DNA of 64,000 nt. It comes from Asaia siamensis. Lineage in GTDB: Bacteria; Pseudomonadota; Alphaproteobacteria; Acetobacterales; Acetobacteraceae. Of this stretch, positions 35,780-45,189 are shown piece by piece. The notes under the pieces are model-generated. The model made no database searches, was not told the DNA's origin, and worked only from the letters and a program-made list of their open reading frames with translations. The translations under genes and the position numbers were made by a program. The stretch lies in the NCBI RefSeq assembly GCF_014635085.1, contig NZ_BMCH01000006.1, forward strand, positions 1 to 64,000, given 5' to 3'. Within the stretch, counting starts at the first letter, position 1; the number at the start of each line of letters is the position of its first letter.

Positions 35780-37642
35780 ATGGCTTCCCCCAAGCCAAAG
35801 ACGCCAGACCGTTCGGCAACCGATCTCGCCCTGCCCGGCAGTGAACGCACGGACGCGTTTCGTCGTGCAACGACCGCGGCCCTGCGCGCCATTTCGGGCG
35901 AGGCCGAGACCGAGATCAGCTTTGCTGCTTCGGCCACAGCCAAGCAGGCCAAGGGTATTCAACTCCCTTATGTGTCACGTGCGCTCACCCCACAGGAAAT
36001 CCAGCGCGTGCGCGGCGCAGCCGACGCCGCGGCCCTGCGGCTCAGGCATCATGACGATACCCTCGCGCCACTGCCCCAGAACAGCGACACCCCTGAAACC
36101 CGGCCGCTCTACGATACGCTGGAGCAGGTGCGTTGCGAGGTTTTCGGCGCGCGACACATGGCCGGTGTTCAGGCCAATCTGCGTGAAAAACTCGCGCTGG
36201 ACTGCCATGACAGCGGCTATGGTCGCATGGCCACGCGCGATGACATGCCCGCCACTGTGGCGCTGCCGCTTCTGGTGCGAGAGGCCCTGTCCGGCGAGAC
36301 CTCGCCGTCGCAGGCTGGCCCTGCCCTGAAAGCCTGGCGTGAGACACTCTCACCTGACGCTGAACGCGCCCTGAAGAAGCTTGCGTCGTCACAGATGGAT
36401 CAGCAGCGCTTCGCAGAAGCGTGTTCGGGATTGTTCAAGGCTTTCGATCTGACCGAAGAGCCAGAGCCCAATGACGAGAGTCAGGCGGACGACCCGGATC
36501 AGGACGACGACAGCCAGACAGAGTCTGACCAGCCTGATGACGAGCCCTCGCCACAGGATCAGGACGACAGCGACACACACGGCTTTCAGCCCGAGCCCAC
36601 CGAGCAGCCCGACAGTCGCGAGGCGAGCGATTCGGACTTGCAGGACGAGGGCGCCGAGCAGCCCGCGGGAACGCTTGAAGATGATGAGGGCAAGGAGAGC
36701 GAAGCGAGCAGCGCCCCGCCAGCCTACAAGATCTTCACCACGGCTTTCGACGAAGAGGCCGATGCTGCCGAACTCTGCGACCCGGACGAACTTGCTCGAC
36801 TGCGCCAGCAGCTCGATCAGCAACTGAGCAGTCTGCAGGGGGTGGTCTCACGCCTCGCGCACCGCCTGCAGCGAAAGCTCATGGCGCAGCAGCAGCGCTC
36901 CTGGGCGTTCGATCAGGAGGAAGGCATTCTCGACGCCGCCCGTCTGGCCCGCGTCGTTGCCAACCCGACTCTCTCTCTTTCCTACAAGACCGAGCGTCAG
37001 GCAGAATTTCGCGACACGGTCGTGACCCTGCTGATCGACAATTCCGGCTCGATGCGCGGGCGCCCCATTTCGGTGGCCGCCATGTGTGGCGATATTCTGG
37101 CCCGCACACTCGAACGCTGTGGCGTCAAAACCGAGGTGCTCGGCTTTACCACGCGCGCCTGGAAAGGCGGTCAGAGCCGCGAACGCTGGGTAGCCGCCGG
37201 GCGCCCGCCAGATCCGGGCCGACTGAACGATCTGCGTCATATCATCTACAAGGATGCGGATACGCCCCTGCGTCGCGCCCGCAACAACCTTGGCCTCATG
37301 CTGCGCGAAGGGCTGCTCAAGGAAAACATCGACGGCGAAGCTCTGCTCTGGGCATGGAAGCGCCTGCGTCGCAGGCCGGAACATCGCCGTATCCTGATGG
37401 TCATTTCCGATGGGGCGCCGGTCGATGACAGCACGTTCTCGACCAATCCGAGTTCCTATCTCGAAGATCATCTGCGTTCGGTCATCGCCCGCATCGAATC
37501 ATCACCCGAGACCGAGCTTCTGGCCATCGGTATCGGCCATGACGTGACGCGCTATTATCGCAATTCGGTCACGCTCAGTAACGCCGAAGAACTTGGTGGT
37601 ACGATGATCAAACAACTCTCGGACCTTTTCGTCGCCCGATAA
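35780..37642 (+). CDS. cobT: Cobaltochelatase CobT subunit (VWA domain)
   Basis: 620 residues from the ATG at 35780, preceded by AAGGGGA; an ATG at 35759 is an alternative overlapping cobS. The N-terminal helical domain is followed by a very acidic, Asp/Glu/Gln-rich stretch (about 220-310), normal for CobT. The C-terminal von Willebrand A domain has the MIDAS motif [13 protein letters not shown], then [11 protein letters not shown] and [13 protein letters not shown]. It pairs with CobS to power CobN. Regulatory sites such as a cobalamin riboswitch were not seen upstream. Confidence 0.95.
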   Translation: MASPKPKTPDRSATDLALPGSERTDAFRRATTAALRAISGEAETEISFAASATAKQAKGIQLPYVSRALTPQEIQRVRGAADAAALRLRHHDDTLAPLPQNSDTPETRPLYDTLEQVRCEVFGARHMAGVQANLREKLALDCHDSGYGRMATRDDMPATVALPLLVREALSGETSPSQAGPALKAWRETLSPDAERALKKLASSQMDQQRFAEACSGLFKAFDLTEEPEPNDESQADDPDQDDDSQTESDQPDDEPSPQDQDDSDTHGFQPEPTEQPDSREASDSDLQDEGAEQPAGTLEDDEGKESEASSAPPAYKIFTTAFDEEADAAELCDPDELARLRQQLDQQLSSLQGVVSRLAHRLQRKLMAQQQRSWAFDQEEGILDAARLARVVANPTLSLSYKTERQAEFRDTVVTLLIDNSGSMRGRPISVAAMCGDILARTLERCGVKTEVLGFTTRAWKGGQSRERWVAAGRPPDPGRLNDLRHIIYKDADTPLRRARNNLGLMLREGLLKENIDGEALLWAWKRLRRRPEHRRILMVISDGAPVDDSTFSTNPSSYLEDHLRSVIARIESSPETELLAIGIGHDVTRYYRNSVTLSNAEELGGTMIKQLSDLFVAR

Positions 37643-38070
37643 AGGCTATCTGCTTTCCGGGCGGGCGTGTCGGCTCGACGGCGCGGGGCGAATACAAGGT
37701 CCTGACGCAGGTTCATTGCGCGCAAGAACCGCTGTCCCGGCGGTCTACAGAGAAGGCTGAAGTCTGGGCGCATACGCTCCTCTGAAGGCTTCCGGTTTGA
37801 AGCTTTCCCGTGGCCGCCGCCCACACCGTCTCACCGTTGCCCTTTTTGGCAATCTGTCGAGGACGTATCACCACAAGGCGGTTAGGCCGAGAGATGTAAA
37901 CGCCCTCCCCAATAAGCCGGGACCAGCGTCAGACACCTCCGGCTTTCCTGGACGGGAATAAATCTTCATCTCCGCAGCGTCACACGCAGGGCAAAGGCCC
38001 CCTCAGTACGCCGGGGCTTTGTCGACAAGGGCGGCGTGTGGCCATGCAACCGCCCGTCACCTCATCTCCT
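37643..38070. other. 428-bp gap between cobT and the PLP decarboxylase gene
   Basis: No convincing gene on either strand. The sequence has several short inverted repeats (for example AAGCCGG near 37916 with CCGGCTT near 37950) and could hold a structured RNA, but it lacks the conserved parts of RNase P RNA, SRP RNA and cobalamin riboswitches that I know. A hairpin near its right end is listed separately. Confidence 0.5.
37992..38021 (-). terminator. Hairpin downstream of the PLP decarboxylase gene
   Basis: CAAAGGCCCC and GGGGCTTTG form a 9-bp stem with one bulged G, about 50 nt past the decarboxylase stop in its direction of transcription. There is no T-run, so it may be Rho-independent only in part. 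Confidence 0.45.
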
Positions 38071-39483
38071 CTACTGCGCGTATTTTTCCCCGAGCAGGGC
38101 GATTTGTTCGAGCATGGCGTCGATCGTCGCGCGTGTCGTGCGATGGTTCACAGTCGCCGCACGGATCACCAGCCGTCCTTCGATACGCGTTGTCGAAGGG
38201 GCCGCAACACCGCTCTCATGCAGATCTTTTACCAGTTCATCGATGGCTTCGTCCCCGAAATCAACGAGCGTGAAACAGACGATATTGAGGGCAACAGGCG
38301 CCATGAGCAGATAGCGCTCGTCACCTTCGACGCGCTCGGCCAGATAGCGGGCGACGTCGCAGCATTCTGCCACCATCTCGCCCATGCGGGATGCCCCGTA
38401 ATGGGCGAGCGTCATCCAGACCTTGAGCGCGCGGAACCCTCGTGACAGATCAGGCCCGAAATCACAGGGCCAGGGCGCGTTACCCGCGAGCCCGCGATCA
38501 GCGCGCGTCAAATAGCTCAATGACTGGGCAAAAGCCTGCGCGTGAGCTGCCCGGTCACGCACAAGCACGCAACCGGCATCATAGGGCACCTGCCCCCATT
38601 TATGAAAATCGAGTGCGAGACTATCGGCTCTTTCAATGCCATCGAGCATGATCGCGTGTTCGGGCGATAGCCTGGCAAAAGCCCCAAACGCACCATCGAC
38701 ATGAAACCAGCATTTCTCTGCCTGGGCGATATCGGCCAGAGCCTCCAGCGGATCGACCGCACCGCAATCGACACTGCCCGCCGTACCGATGATGATAAAC
38801 GGATGAAACCCGGCCGCACGATCTTCGCGAATACGTGCCGCAAGAGCCTGATCGTCCATGCGATAGAGCTCGTCCACCGGGATGAGACGCAGGGCATCGC
38901 TGCCGAGCCCGGCCAGATCGAACGCACGGCTGACGCAGCCATGGGCCGTTTCAGCCGCATAGCCCACAAGCCTGCGCCCTGACACGCCATGTTGGCGCAT
39001 GGACGGATCGACCGCACGGCTCGCCGTGATAATGCCGATGAAATTCGCCAGGGAAGACCCGGTGACAAGACAGCCAGATGAGTCTGCGGGCATTCCAACC
39101 ATCTCTGACGCCCAGCGGATCACCTGACGCTCTACCTCGATCGCCGCGTGGTCGCGCCCGCCGCAATTATCGTTCAGGCTGGCAGCGAGCAGTTCAGCCA
39201 GAATGCCGACAGGGGTTCCGGCGCCCTGCACCCACCCCATGAACCCCGGATGTGGGTTACCATTGGAATAGGGGCGTATCTGCTCCAGAAATTGCCCGTA
39301 AAGCGCCTCTGCCGTCTGGCCCTGCTGCGGCAGATCCTGCCTGAATGCCTGGCGCGCGTCTTCAGGCATGGCTTGCCAGACCGGCCCCTCACCCATGCGC
39401 TCGGCACGATCAAAGACATCATCGAGCATGCGATGGGCAAGCGCCCTCAGCGGTGCGAAATCTTCGGGGTCCAGTCCACTCAT
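38071..39483 (-). CDS. Group II PLP-dependent decarboxylase (aromatic amino acid type)
   Basis: 470 residues from the ATG at 39483 (GGAG eight bases before). The fold-type I core is clear: NPHPGFMGWVQGAGTPVGILAELLAASLN, GCLVTGSSLANF, a FHPFIIIGTAGSVDCGAVDPL block, CWFHVDGAFGAFARL and the PLP Lys in LALDFHKWGQVPYDAGC. Relatives decarboxylate aromatic amino acids, tyrosine or glutamate; the residues that set this choice cannot be judged here. Divergent from the secreted protein gene at 39685 across 201 bp. Confidence 0.88.
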   Translation of the reverse strand: MSGLDPEDFAPLRALAHRMLDDVFDRAERMGEGPVWQAMPEDARQAFRQDLPQQGQTAEALYGQFLEQIRPYSNGNPHPGFMGWVQGAGTPVGILAELLAASLNDNCGGRDHAAIEVERQVIRWASEMVGMPADSSGCLVTGSSLANFIGIITASRAVDPSMRQHGVSGRRLVGYAAETAHGCVSRAFDLAGLGSDALRLIPVDELYRMDDQALAARIREDRAAGFHPFIIIGTAGSVDCGAVDPLEALADIAQAEKCWFHVDGAFGAFARLSPEHAIMLDGIERADSLALDFHKWGQVPYDAGCVLVRDRAAHAQAFAQSLSYLTRADRGLAGNAPWPCDFGPDLSRGFRALKVWMTLAHYGASRMGEMVAECCDVARYLAERVEGDERYLLMAPVALNIVCFTLVDFGDEAIDELVKDLHESGVAAPSTTRIEGRLVIRAATVNHRTTRATIDAMLEQIALLGEKYAQ

Positions 39484-39684
39484 CGCTTGCACTCCTCGCA
39501 TCACACCGCATCCCGCCAGTCGGTCGGTGACCGTATTCCTCTTATCGAGTCCCGATCCTGCCTCATCAAGGGGGTATGAGCAGCTAGGCTCCCATCATGG
39601 GCGGTACCTGAGTCATCGGGGGGCCTTGATCAGCATGAGACAAGGTGCCGCACTCCTGCCGCAAAATTCCGGTTGTCTGCTCTG

Positions 39685-40596
39685 ATGAACAGCCCGATCG
39701 TGATGCCCATGAAATACGCAACCGCTTCCATCCTGACGCTACTCGCCCTGGGTGCCCTGCCCCATTCCGCCAGGGCCGATGCCGTTCCCGCCGCCTGTAT
39801 GAGCGCCGATTCGGCCTCACGCACGATGGGCTCGGCCTCTCTCACCATGACGGGCTATGCCGCCCAGCTCACCGGGGCGGAAACGAAGGTTCATGTGCAG
39901 CAGGTTACGGTGAGAGACCGACAGGGGCATCTGACCCTTCCCAATCTGCGTGATGCCAACAGCCTCGTGTCCCTGGGGCTTCTGAAGCTCGTCCATAACG
40001 CCTCGCCCGCAAGCTGCCGTGGCGTCGACGGCCGTCCGGCCCTGCGCACTCTTCGTGAGTCCCTGCATCAGGGCGCAGTGGCGGAGATGATCTGGAACAA
40101 GGTCGCCCTGTCAGATGGCAGCACGCATTATTCAGCCGAACAGATCACCGTCACGATGCGCGCCAGTCAGACATCCGGCGGCATCGACATCGTTGTCTCT
40201 TCATCGGGACTTTCGGCGCCTGGCGGCTCGGCTCTGCCCGGCAACGTCAACACCACACTGACCATACCGGAGCAGATGCTCGAGAACACAAGTACGCCCA
40301 CGGGCAGGATCACCATTTCATCGCTTGAGGCCCTCTGGGCGAAAGGGCGACTGGATGGTTCGGGCTGGGTCACGCCTGGCCGCAATGCCGCCACCAGCAC
40401 CGGCGCGCTTCACATCGCCATCACGGATCTGAACGATCTGCTCGCCACCATCCGCCCTGTCGTGCCGACCGGGGTTACGACTGCCCTGTCGGTCGCGCAG
40501 TTCATGGGCCATCGCAACGGCAATCAGGTGCTTTGGGATCTGACTCTCGATGGGGGCATTCTCAAGGTCAATTCGATCCCCATTCCCGTCAACTAA
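39685..40596 (+). CDS. Exported protein of unknown function
   Basis: About 303 residues. The signal peptide is clear (MKYATASILTLLALGALPHSARA), so the protein is periplasmic or outer-membrane associated. The mature part alternates strands of similar length (VHVQQVTVRDRQGHLTLPNL; TGRITISSLEALWAKGRLDGSG; LWDLTLDGGILKVNSIPI), a pattern seen in lipid-binding beta-groove proteins and in DUF2125-like proteins; that comparison is tentative. Two Cys could pair. No ribosome site decides the start: ATGs at 39685, 39703 and 39709 are all open. Confidence 0.7.
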   Translation: MNSPIVMPMKYATASILTLLALGALPHSARADAVPAACMSADSASRTMGSASLTMTGYAAQLTGAETKVHVQQVTVRDRQGHLTLPNLRDANSLVSLGLLKLVHNASPASCRGVDGRPALRTLRESLHQGAVAEMIWNKVALSDGSTHYSAEQITVTMRASQTSGGIDIVVSSSGLSAPGGSALPGNVNTTLTIPEQMLENTSTPTGRITISSLEALWAKGRLDGSGWVTPGRNAATSTGALHIAITDLNDLLATIRPVVPTGVTTALSVAQFMGHRNGNQVLWDLTLDGGILKVNSIPIPVN

Positions 40597-40648
40597 CCCG
40601 ACCAGACGGGGCGTCATGATACGCCCCGTCCCTGATCGACCGCGCCGC

Positions 40649-41446
40649 TCAGCCCGGATGACGAAGCAGGCCACCCTCAACGCGCAAGGCCGCGCCTGAC
40701 GTGGCCGAGGCGAGCGGTGAACAGACATAAGCAACCATATTTGCCACCTCTTCCGGCTCTTCCAGCCTTTGCAGCAACGACGTCGGGCGATTATCTTTCA
40801 GGAAGCTTGCCTCGGTTTCCTCTGATGTTCGGCCTGTCTTTTCCGCCGCTTTCTGTATCATCGTCATCACGCCCTCGGTGCGGGTCGGCCCCGGGAGCAC
40901 GCTGTTTACCGTCACGCCGCTACCGGCCACGCTCTCGGCAAGACCGCGCGCAATCGCGATCTGTGCGGCTTTGCTGAATCCGTAATGGATCATCTCGGCC
41001 GGAATATTCAGTCCTGACTCACTTGAGATGAAGACGATACGCCCGCGCTTCCTTTCCACCATGCCCGGCAGATAGGCACGCGACAGACGAACACCACTCA
41101 TCACGTTGATGTCGAAAAAACGCTGCCAGTCCTCGTCGGAAATCTCGGCAAAGGGCGTCTCTTCAAAAATGCCGAGATTATTGACCAGGATATCCAGTTC
41201 GGGATGGGTGTCCTGCAGCTTCGCGATGATCTCAGGCTGCGCCACATCCCCTGCAAAGCCTGTCACCTGCGCCTTGGGCAGCTTTTTGCGTACAGCCTCG
41301 ATTGCAGAACGCGTCCGCTCTTCACCGCGCCCGTTGACGATTACATGGGCGCCCGCCTGAGCCAGACGCTCGGCAATCGCCAGACCGATCCCGCCGGTCG
41401 AGCCGGTGACAAGAGCCTTCTGGCCTGAAAGATCGAGTGTCAGCAT
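40649..41446 (-). CDS. Short-chain dehydrogenase/reductase
   Basis: 265 residues from the ATG at 41446 (GGAGAG upstream). Classical SDR: NAD(P) loop ALVTGSTGGIGLAIAERLAQAG, DILVNNLGIFEETPF, catalytic Ser in VFISSESGLN and Tyr-x3-Lys in YGFSKAAQ; the C-terminus reads TSGAALRVEGGL. NGRGEER after the second strand suggests NADP(H). Substrate unknown. A 6-bp inverted repeat sits directly before its ribosome site, so it may be under a local repressor. Confidence 0.88.
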   Translation of the reverse strand: MLTLDLSGQKALVTGSTGGIGLAIAERLAQAGAHVIVNGRGEERTRSAIEAVRKKLPKAQVTGFAGDVAQPEIIAKLQDTHPELDILVNNLGIFEETPFAEISDEDWQRFFDINVMSGVRLSRAYLPGMVERKRGRIVFISSESGLNIPAEMIHYGFSKAAQIAIARGLAESVAGSGVTVNSVLPGPTRTEGVMTMIQKAAEKTGRTSEETEASFLKDNRPTSLLQRLEEPEEVANMVAYVCSPLASATSGAALRVEGGLLRHPG

Positions 41447-41461
41447 AAGTCTCTCCATTCA

Positions 41462-41477
41462 TTCGATATCAATCGAA
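41462..41477. promoter_or_regulatory. Inverted repeat upstream of the SDR gene
   Basis: TTCGAT-ATCA-ATCGAA, a perfect 6-bp inverted repeat with 4-bp spacer, 16 nt upstream of the SDR start. Size and place suit an operator; no regulator gene is next to it. Confidence 0.35.
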
Positions 41478-41606
41478 CAAATGGAGAGGGGATAAGTTGC
41501 GTCTATCGGTCCCTGCCCCGGCTTCCGCCAAGGGGCAACTCAGCCTTGAATCCCGACCTCCGGGAAAAGGAAGCAAAGACACGGGGCGCCCCTTATTCCT
41601 CGCGAC

Positions 41607-44600
41607 TCAGCTATCCGCCTTCTCCGCCAGTTTCTTCAGGGCGCGCATGACCTTGCGCGCCATGGTAATGCGCTGGGCGTTGGTCATTTCACGCACCACA
41701 GCGAGTTTCTGGTCAGGGCGCAGTTTCACCCCCTGATCCTTGTGGCGCTCAACCCATTTGAGAAGCCCCATAGGATTGCGGAACTTGCGGTTACGGAACT
41801 GAATGACCATTCCTTTCGGCCCAGCCTCCAGACGGTCGACCCCGGCCGCGCTGCAGAGCCGCTTGATGATCACGACATCGAGCAGGTTTTCGACTTCCTG
41901 CGGCAAGGAGCCGAAGCGATCGACCATCTCGGCGCGCATGGCATCGAGTTCAGCCTCCCCCTCGAGCCCTGCAATACGCCTGTAAAGGCCCAGACGCACC
42001 GGCAGATCGCGGACATAGGTCTCGGGAATCAGGACCGGCAGCCCGAGAATGATATTGGGTGTCCAATCCTTGTCTTCCGCACGCTTCTGGTCGCGCTGCA
42101 GACGCATGGTGGTAACGGCATCCTCGAGCATCTGCTGATAGAGCTCGATACCGACCTCCTTGATATGACCGGATTGCTCGTCACCGAGCAGGTTACCCGC
42201 ACCACGCAGATCGAGATCGTGCGATGCAAGCGTAAAGCCGGCGCCCAGCGTATCGAGGGTCTGCATGATCTCGAGCCGCTTTTCGGAAGCGACAGACAGA
42301 CGATGGCTCTGGGGCCAGGTCAGATAGGCATAGCCACGCTGCTTGCCTCGCCCGACACGGCCGCGAAGCTGATAGAGCTGGCCGAGACCGAACATATCGG
42401 CGCGATGGATGATGAGCGTATTCACCGCAGGCATATCGAGCCCGCTTTCGACGATATTGGTCGAGAGCAGAACATCGTAGCGCCCGTCGGAGAACTCGGT
42501 CATGACTCGTTCGAGTTCGGCGGGGGTGAGACGCCCATGGGCCTGGACGGTCTTGGCGTCAGGCACAATGTCACGCAGGCGCTCGGCCATACGATCCATG
42601 TCCTCGATACGAGGTACGACGCAGAAGACCTGCCCGCCACGAAAACGCTCGCGCTGGATGGCCTCACGTATCATCACGCTATCGAATGGCGTGATGAAGG
42701 TGCGCACAGCCAGCCTGTCGGTGGGCGGTGTCGCGATCAGACTCATCTCGCGCACCCCGCTCAGGGAGAGCTGAAGCGTGCGGGGAAGCGGCGTGGCTGA
42801 CAGCGTCAGCACATGCACATCTTCACGCAGCGATTTGAGACGCTCCTTATGGGCAACACCGAAATGCTGCTCTTCGTCGATGATCAGCAGGCCAAGATTG
42901 CCGAAGGCGACCGATTTGGCGATCAGCGCATGGGTACCGACCACAATATCGACTTCCCCCGCCTCCAGGGCGCGACGGGTCTCGGCGGCCTCTTTTGCCG
43001 TTACCAGACGCGACAGTTGGGCAACACGAACAGGGAAGCCCTCGAACCGCGTCGAGAAGCTACGGAAATGCTGACGCGCCAGAAGGGTGGTCGGCACAAC
43101 CACCGCCACCTGAACGCCTGAAAGCGCCGCGACAAAGGCGGCGCGAAGCGCCACTTCGGTCTTGCCGAACCCGACATCACCGCAGACCAGGCGATCCATC
43201 GGACGGCCAGAGGTGAGATCTTCGAGCACATCCGCAATGGCGCGCGACTGGTCCTCTGTTTCGACAAAAGGAAAGCGCGCGCAGAATTCGTCCCATAATC
43301 CTTCGGCCGGGATCAGCGATGGCGCCTCTTTCATGGCACGACCGGCGGCTGTGCGAATCAGCTCACCCGCCATGTCGCGGATGCGCTCCTTCATCTTGGC
43401 CTTGCGCGCCTGCCAGGCCTGACCACCCAGCTTGTCGAGCGCAACACCCCCCTGATCGGAGCCGAAGCGACTCAGCAACTCGATGTTTTCAACCGGCAGG
43501 AACAGCTTCTGCGCGCCGTCATAAAGCAGTCTCAGACAATCATGAGGCGCCACGCCATCGCTGACCGTCTCGAGCCCCTCGTAACGACCGATGCCGTAAT
43601 CGGCGTGAACAACCAGATCACCCTCGGCAATTTCAGACGCTTCGGTGATGAACTGCTCGGCGCGGCGCTTGCGACGGGGCGGACGGGCGATGCGTTCGCC
43701 CAGCAGATCCTGCTCCGAGATAAACGCCATGCGGTCGCCCACAAAGCCTCGCTCGAGCCCGAGCACAACAAGCCCCACGATGCCGGGCGCGATACCGGCA
43801 GCCGACGCCCAGCTGTCATGCAATTCGACGGTGAAGCGATGCTCCCTCAGCAAGGAGGCGATTCGCTCGCGCGAACCTTTGGTCCAGGCCGTCACGTAGC
43901 ATCGCCGCCCGGCCTTTTCCCACGCCTCAATCTGGGTGCGGAATGCCTCGAAAGCCCCCTCGCGCGTGCCATCCTTGCCCCGCACGAAAATCGGGCCAGG
44001 GCGCCCTCCGGCATCCAGCCCCTCAGTCGCGTCGGGTTTCGCGAAAGGATTGAGCGCGATGCAGGGCACACGGGCCAGCATCGCGTCCCAGCCGGTTCGG
44101 TTGAGATAGAGCAGATGAGATGGCAGGGCGCGATAAATGGCCTCGCCCTCGCGTGCCGGCGCTTTTCTGGCCTCGAAGTGATCAGCGATCATTTCGAGCC
44201 GCGCCTTGAGAATATCAGGCACCTGATGATCGATACTGACCGATGCCTCGGGCAGATAATCGATCAGCGTGTCCATATGCTCGTGAAAGAGCGGAATATA
44301 GTGCTCCAGTCCGGGGAAGCGACGCCCCTCGCTGACATGCTCGTAAACGACATCGGAAGCAGAGGACGGACCGAACAGATCGCGCCAGGACGAGCGAAAA
44401 CGGCTGATAGCATCGGGGCTCAGCGCATATTCCGACACGGGGCGCAGTTTGAACGCGTCGAGCGTCTCTGTCGAACGCTGGCTGGCAACGTCGAAACGGC
44501 GGATATTATCCACCTCATCGCCAAACAGATCGAGACGGATCGGCTCGCTCGCCCCTGCCGGGAAAAGGTCGAAAATACCGCCTCGCGTGGCGAACTCGCC

Positions 44601-45062
44601 GGCCTCCATGACTGTATCGGTGCGCGTGTAGCCGCTTGCGATCAGCAATTCGATGAGCATCGCCTGATCGAGCGCTTCGCCTTTTTTCACCGCAATGGCC
44701 TGATTGCGGAAGGCGTCGCAGGGTGGCACGCGCTGCACCAGCGCGTGGACCGTCGTCAAGACGATGCGACGCGTCTTTCCCGCCGGTTCGAGCAGGCGCG
44801 TCAATGTGGCGGCGCGCTCTGCCGTTATGGCCGGATTGGGTGAGACGCGGTCATAGGGCAGGCAATCCCAGGCAGGGAAGCGCAGCACGGTTACATCCGG
44901 CTCAACATAGGCCAGCATATCGGCAAGGGCCGCCACGGCGGCGTCATCACGAGCGACATGAACAAGCGGCCCATCATGTTCGCCCAGGCGGCGACGCAGG
45001 AGGAACGCGGTATAGGCTTCCGGCACGCCCCAGAGGATCGGCCAGTTGGGGGTATCGGTCAT
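41607..45062 (-). CDS. mfd: Transcription-repair coupling factor
   Basis: 1151 residues, full length. Order: UvrB-homology region, RNA polymerase interaction domain (LVVHADYGIGRYEGLETV), RecG-like translocase with Walker A VCGDVGFGKTEVALRAAF, DEEQ box LLIIDEEQHFGV, LSATPLPRTL, STNIVESGLDMPAVNTLIIHRAD and LRGRVGRGKQRGYAY, then the C-terminal TRCF domain. Mfd removes stalled RNA polymerase at lesions and recruits UvrA. It is divergent from recG across 127 bp; no sdhE-like gene lies between them, although one often does in alphaproteobacteria. Confidence 0.97.
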   Translation of the reverse strand: MTDTPNWPILWGVPEAYTAFLLRRRLGEHDGPLVHVARDDAAVAALADMLAYVEPDVTVLRFPAWDCLPYDRVSPNPAITAERAATLTRLLEPAGKTRRIVLTTVHALVQRVPPCDAFRNQAIAVKKGEALDQAMLIELLIASGYTRTDTVMEAGEFATRGGIFDLFPAGASEPIRLDLFGDEVDNIRRFDVASQRSTETLDAFKLRPVSEYALSPDAISRFRSSWRDLFGPSSASDVVYEHVSEGRRFPGLEHYIPLFHEHMDTLIDYLPEASVSIDHQVPDILKARLEMIADHFEARKAPAREGEAIYRALPSHLLYLNRTGWDAMLARVPCIALNPFAKPDATEGLDAGGRPGPIFVRGKDGTREGAFEAFRTQIEAWEKAGRRCYVTAWTKGSRERIASLLREHRFTVELHDSWASAAGIAPGIVGLVVLGLERGFVGDRMAFISEQDLLGERIARPPRRKRRAEQFITEASEIAEGDLVVHADYGIGRYEGLETVSDGVAPHDCLRLLYDGAQKLFLPVENIELLSRFGSDQGGVALDKLGGQAWQARKAKMKERIRDMAGELIRTAAGRAMKEAPSLIPAEGLWDEFCARFPFVETEDQSRAIADVLEDLTSGRPMDRLVCGDVGFGKTEVALRAAFVAALSGVQVAVVVPTTLLARQHFRSFSTRFEGFPVRVAQLSRLVTAKEAAETRRALEAGEVDIVVGTHALIAKSVAFGNLGLLIIDEEQHFGVAHKERLKSLREDVHVLTLSATPLPRTLQLSLSGVREMSLIATPPTDRLAVRTFITPFDSVMIREAIQRERFRGGQVFCVVPRIEDMDRMAERLRDIVPDAKTVQAHGRLTPAELERVMTEFSDGRYDVLLSTNIVESGLDMPAVNTLIIHRADMFGLGQLYQLRGRVGRGKQRGYAYLTWPQSHRLSVASEKRLEIMQTLDTLGAGFTLASHDLDLRGAGNLLGDEQSGHIKEVGIELYQQMLEDAVTTMRLQRDQKRAEDKDWTPNIILGLPVLIPETYVRDLPVRLGLYRRIAGLEGEAELDAMRAEMVDRFGSLPQEVENLLDVVIIKRLCSAAGVDRLEAGPKGMVIQFRNRKFRNPMGLLKWVERHKDQGVKLRPDQKLAVVREMTNAQRITMARKVMRALKKLAEKADS

Positions 45063-45189
45063 TCAGAAATCCAAAGCACGCGCACCACGATGCAGGCAGA
45101 CTGCCAGACGATGGTTTCGTTTTGTTCCATGACAGTTCTATCCTATAGCCTGTGCGTTTCCTGCTGTCAGCCCATGTTCCGCGAAGGCC

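Noticed and set aside
34750-37642. MoxR ATPase plus VWA protein pair as a possible defence or chaperone ternary system
   Set aside because: Sequence details and the bolA/J-domain context identify it as the ordinary cobaltochelatase CobS-CobT pair.
37643-38070. Cobalamin riboswitch or RNase P RNA next to cobT
   Set aside because: The conserved B12-box and the GAGGAAAGTCC/RNase P core sequences are not present on either strand.
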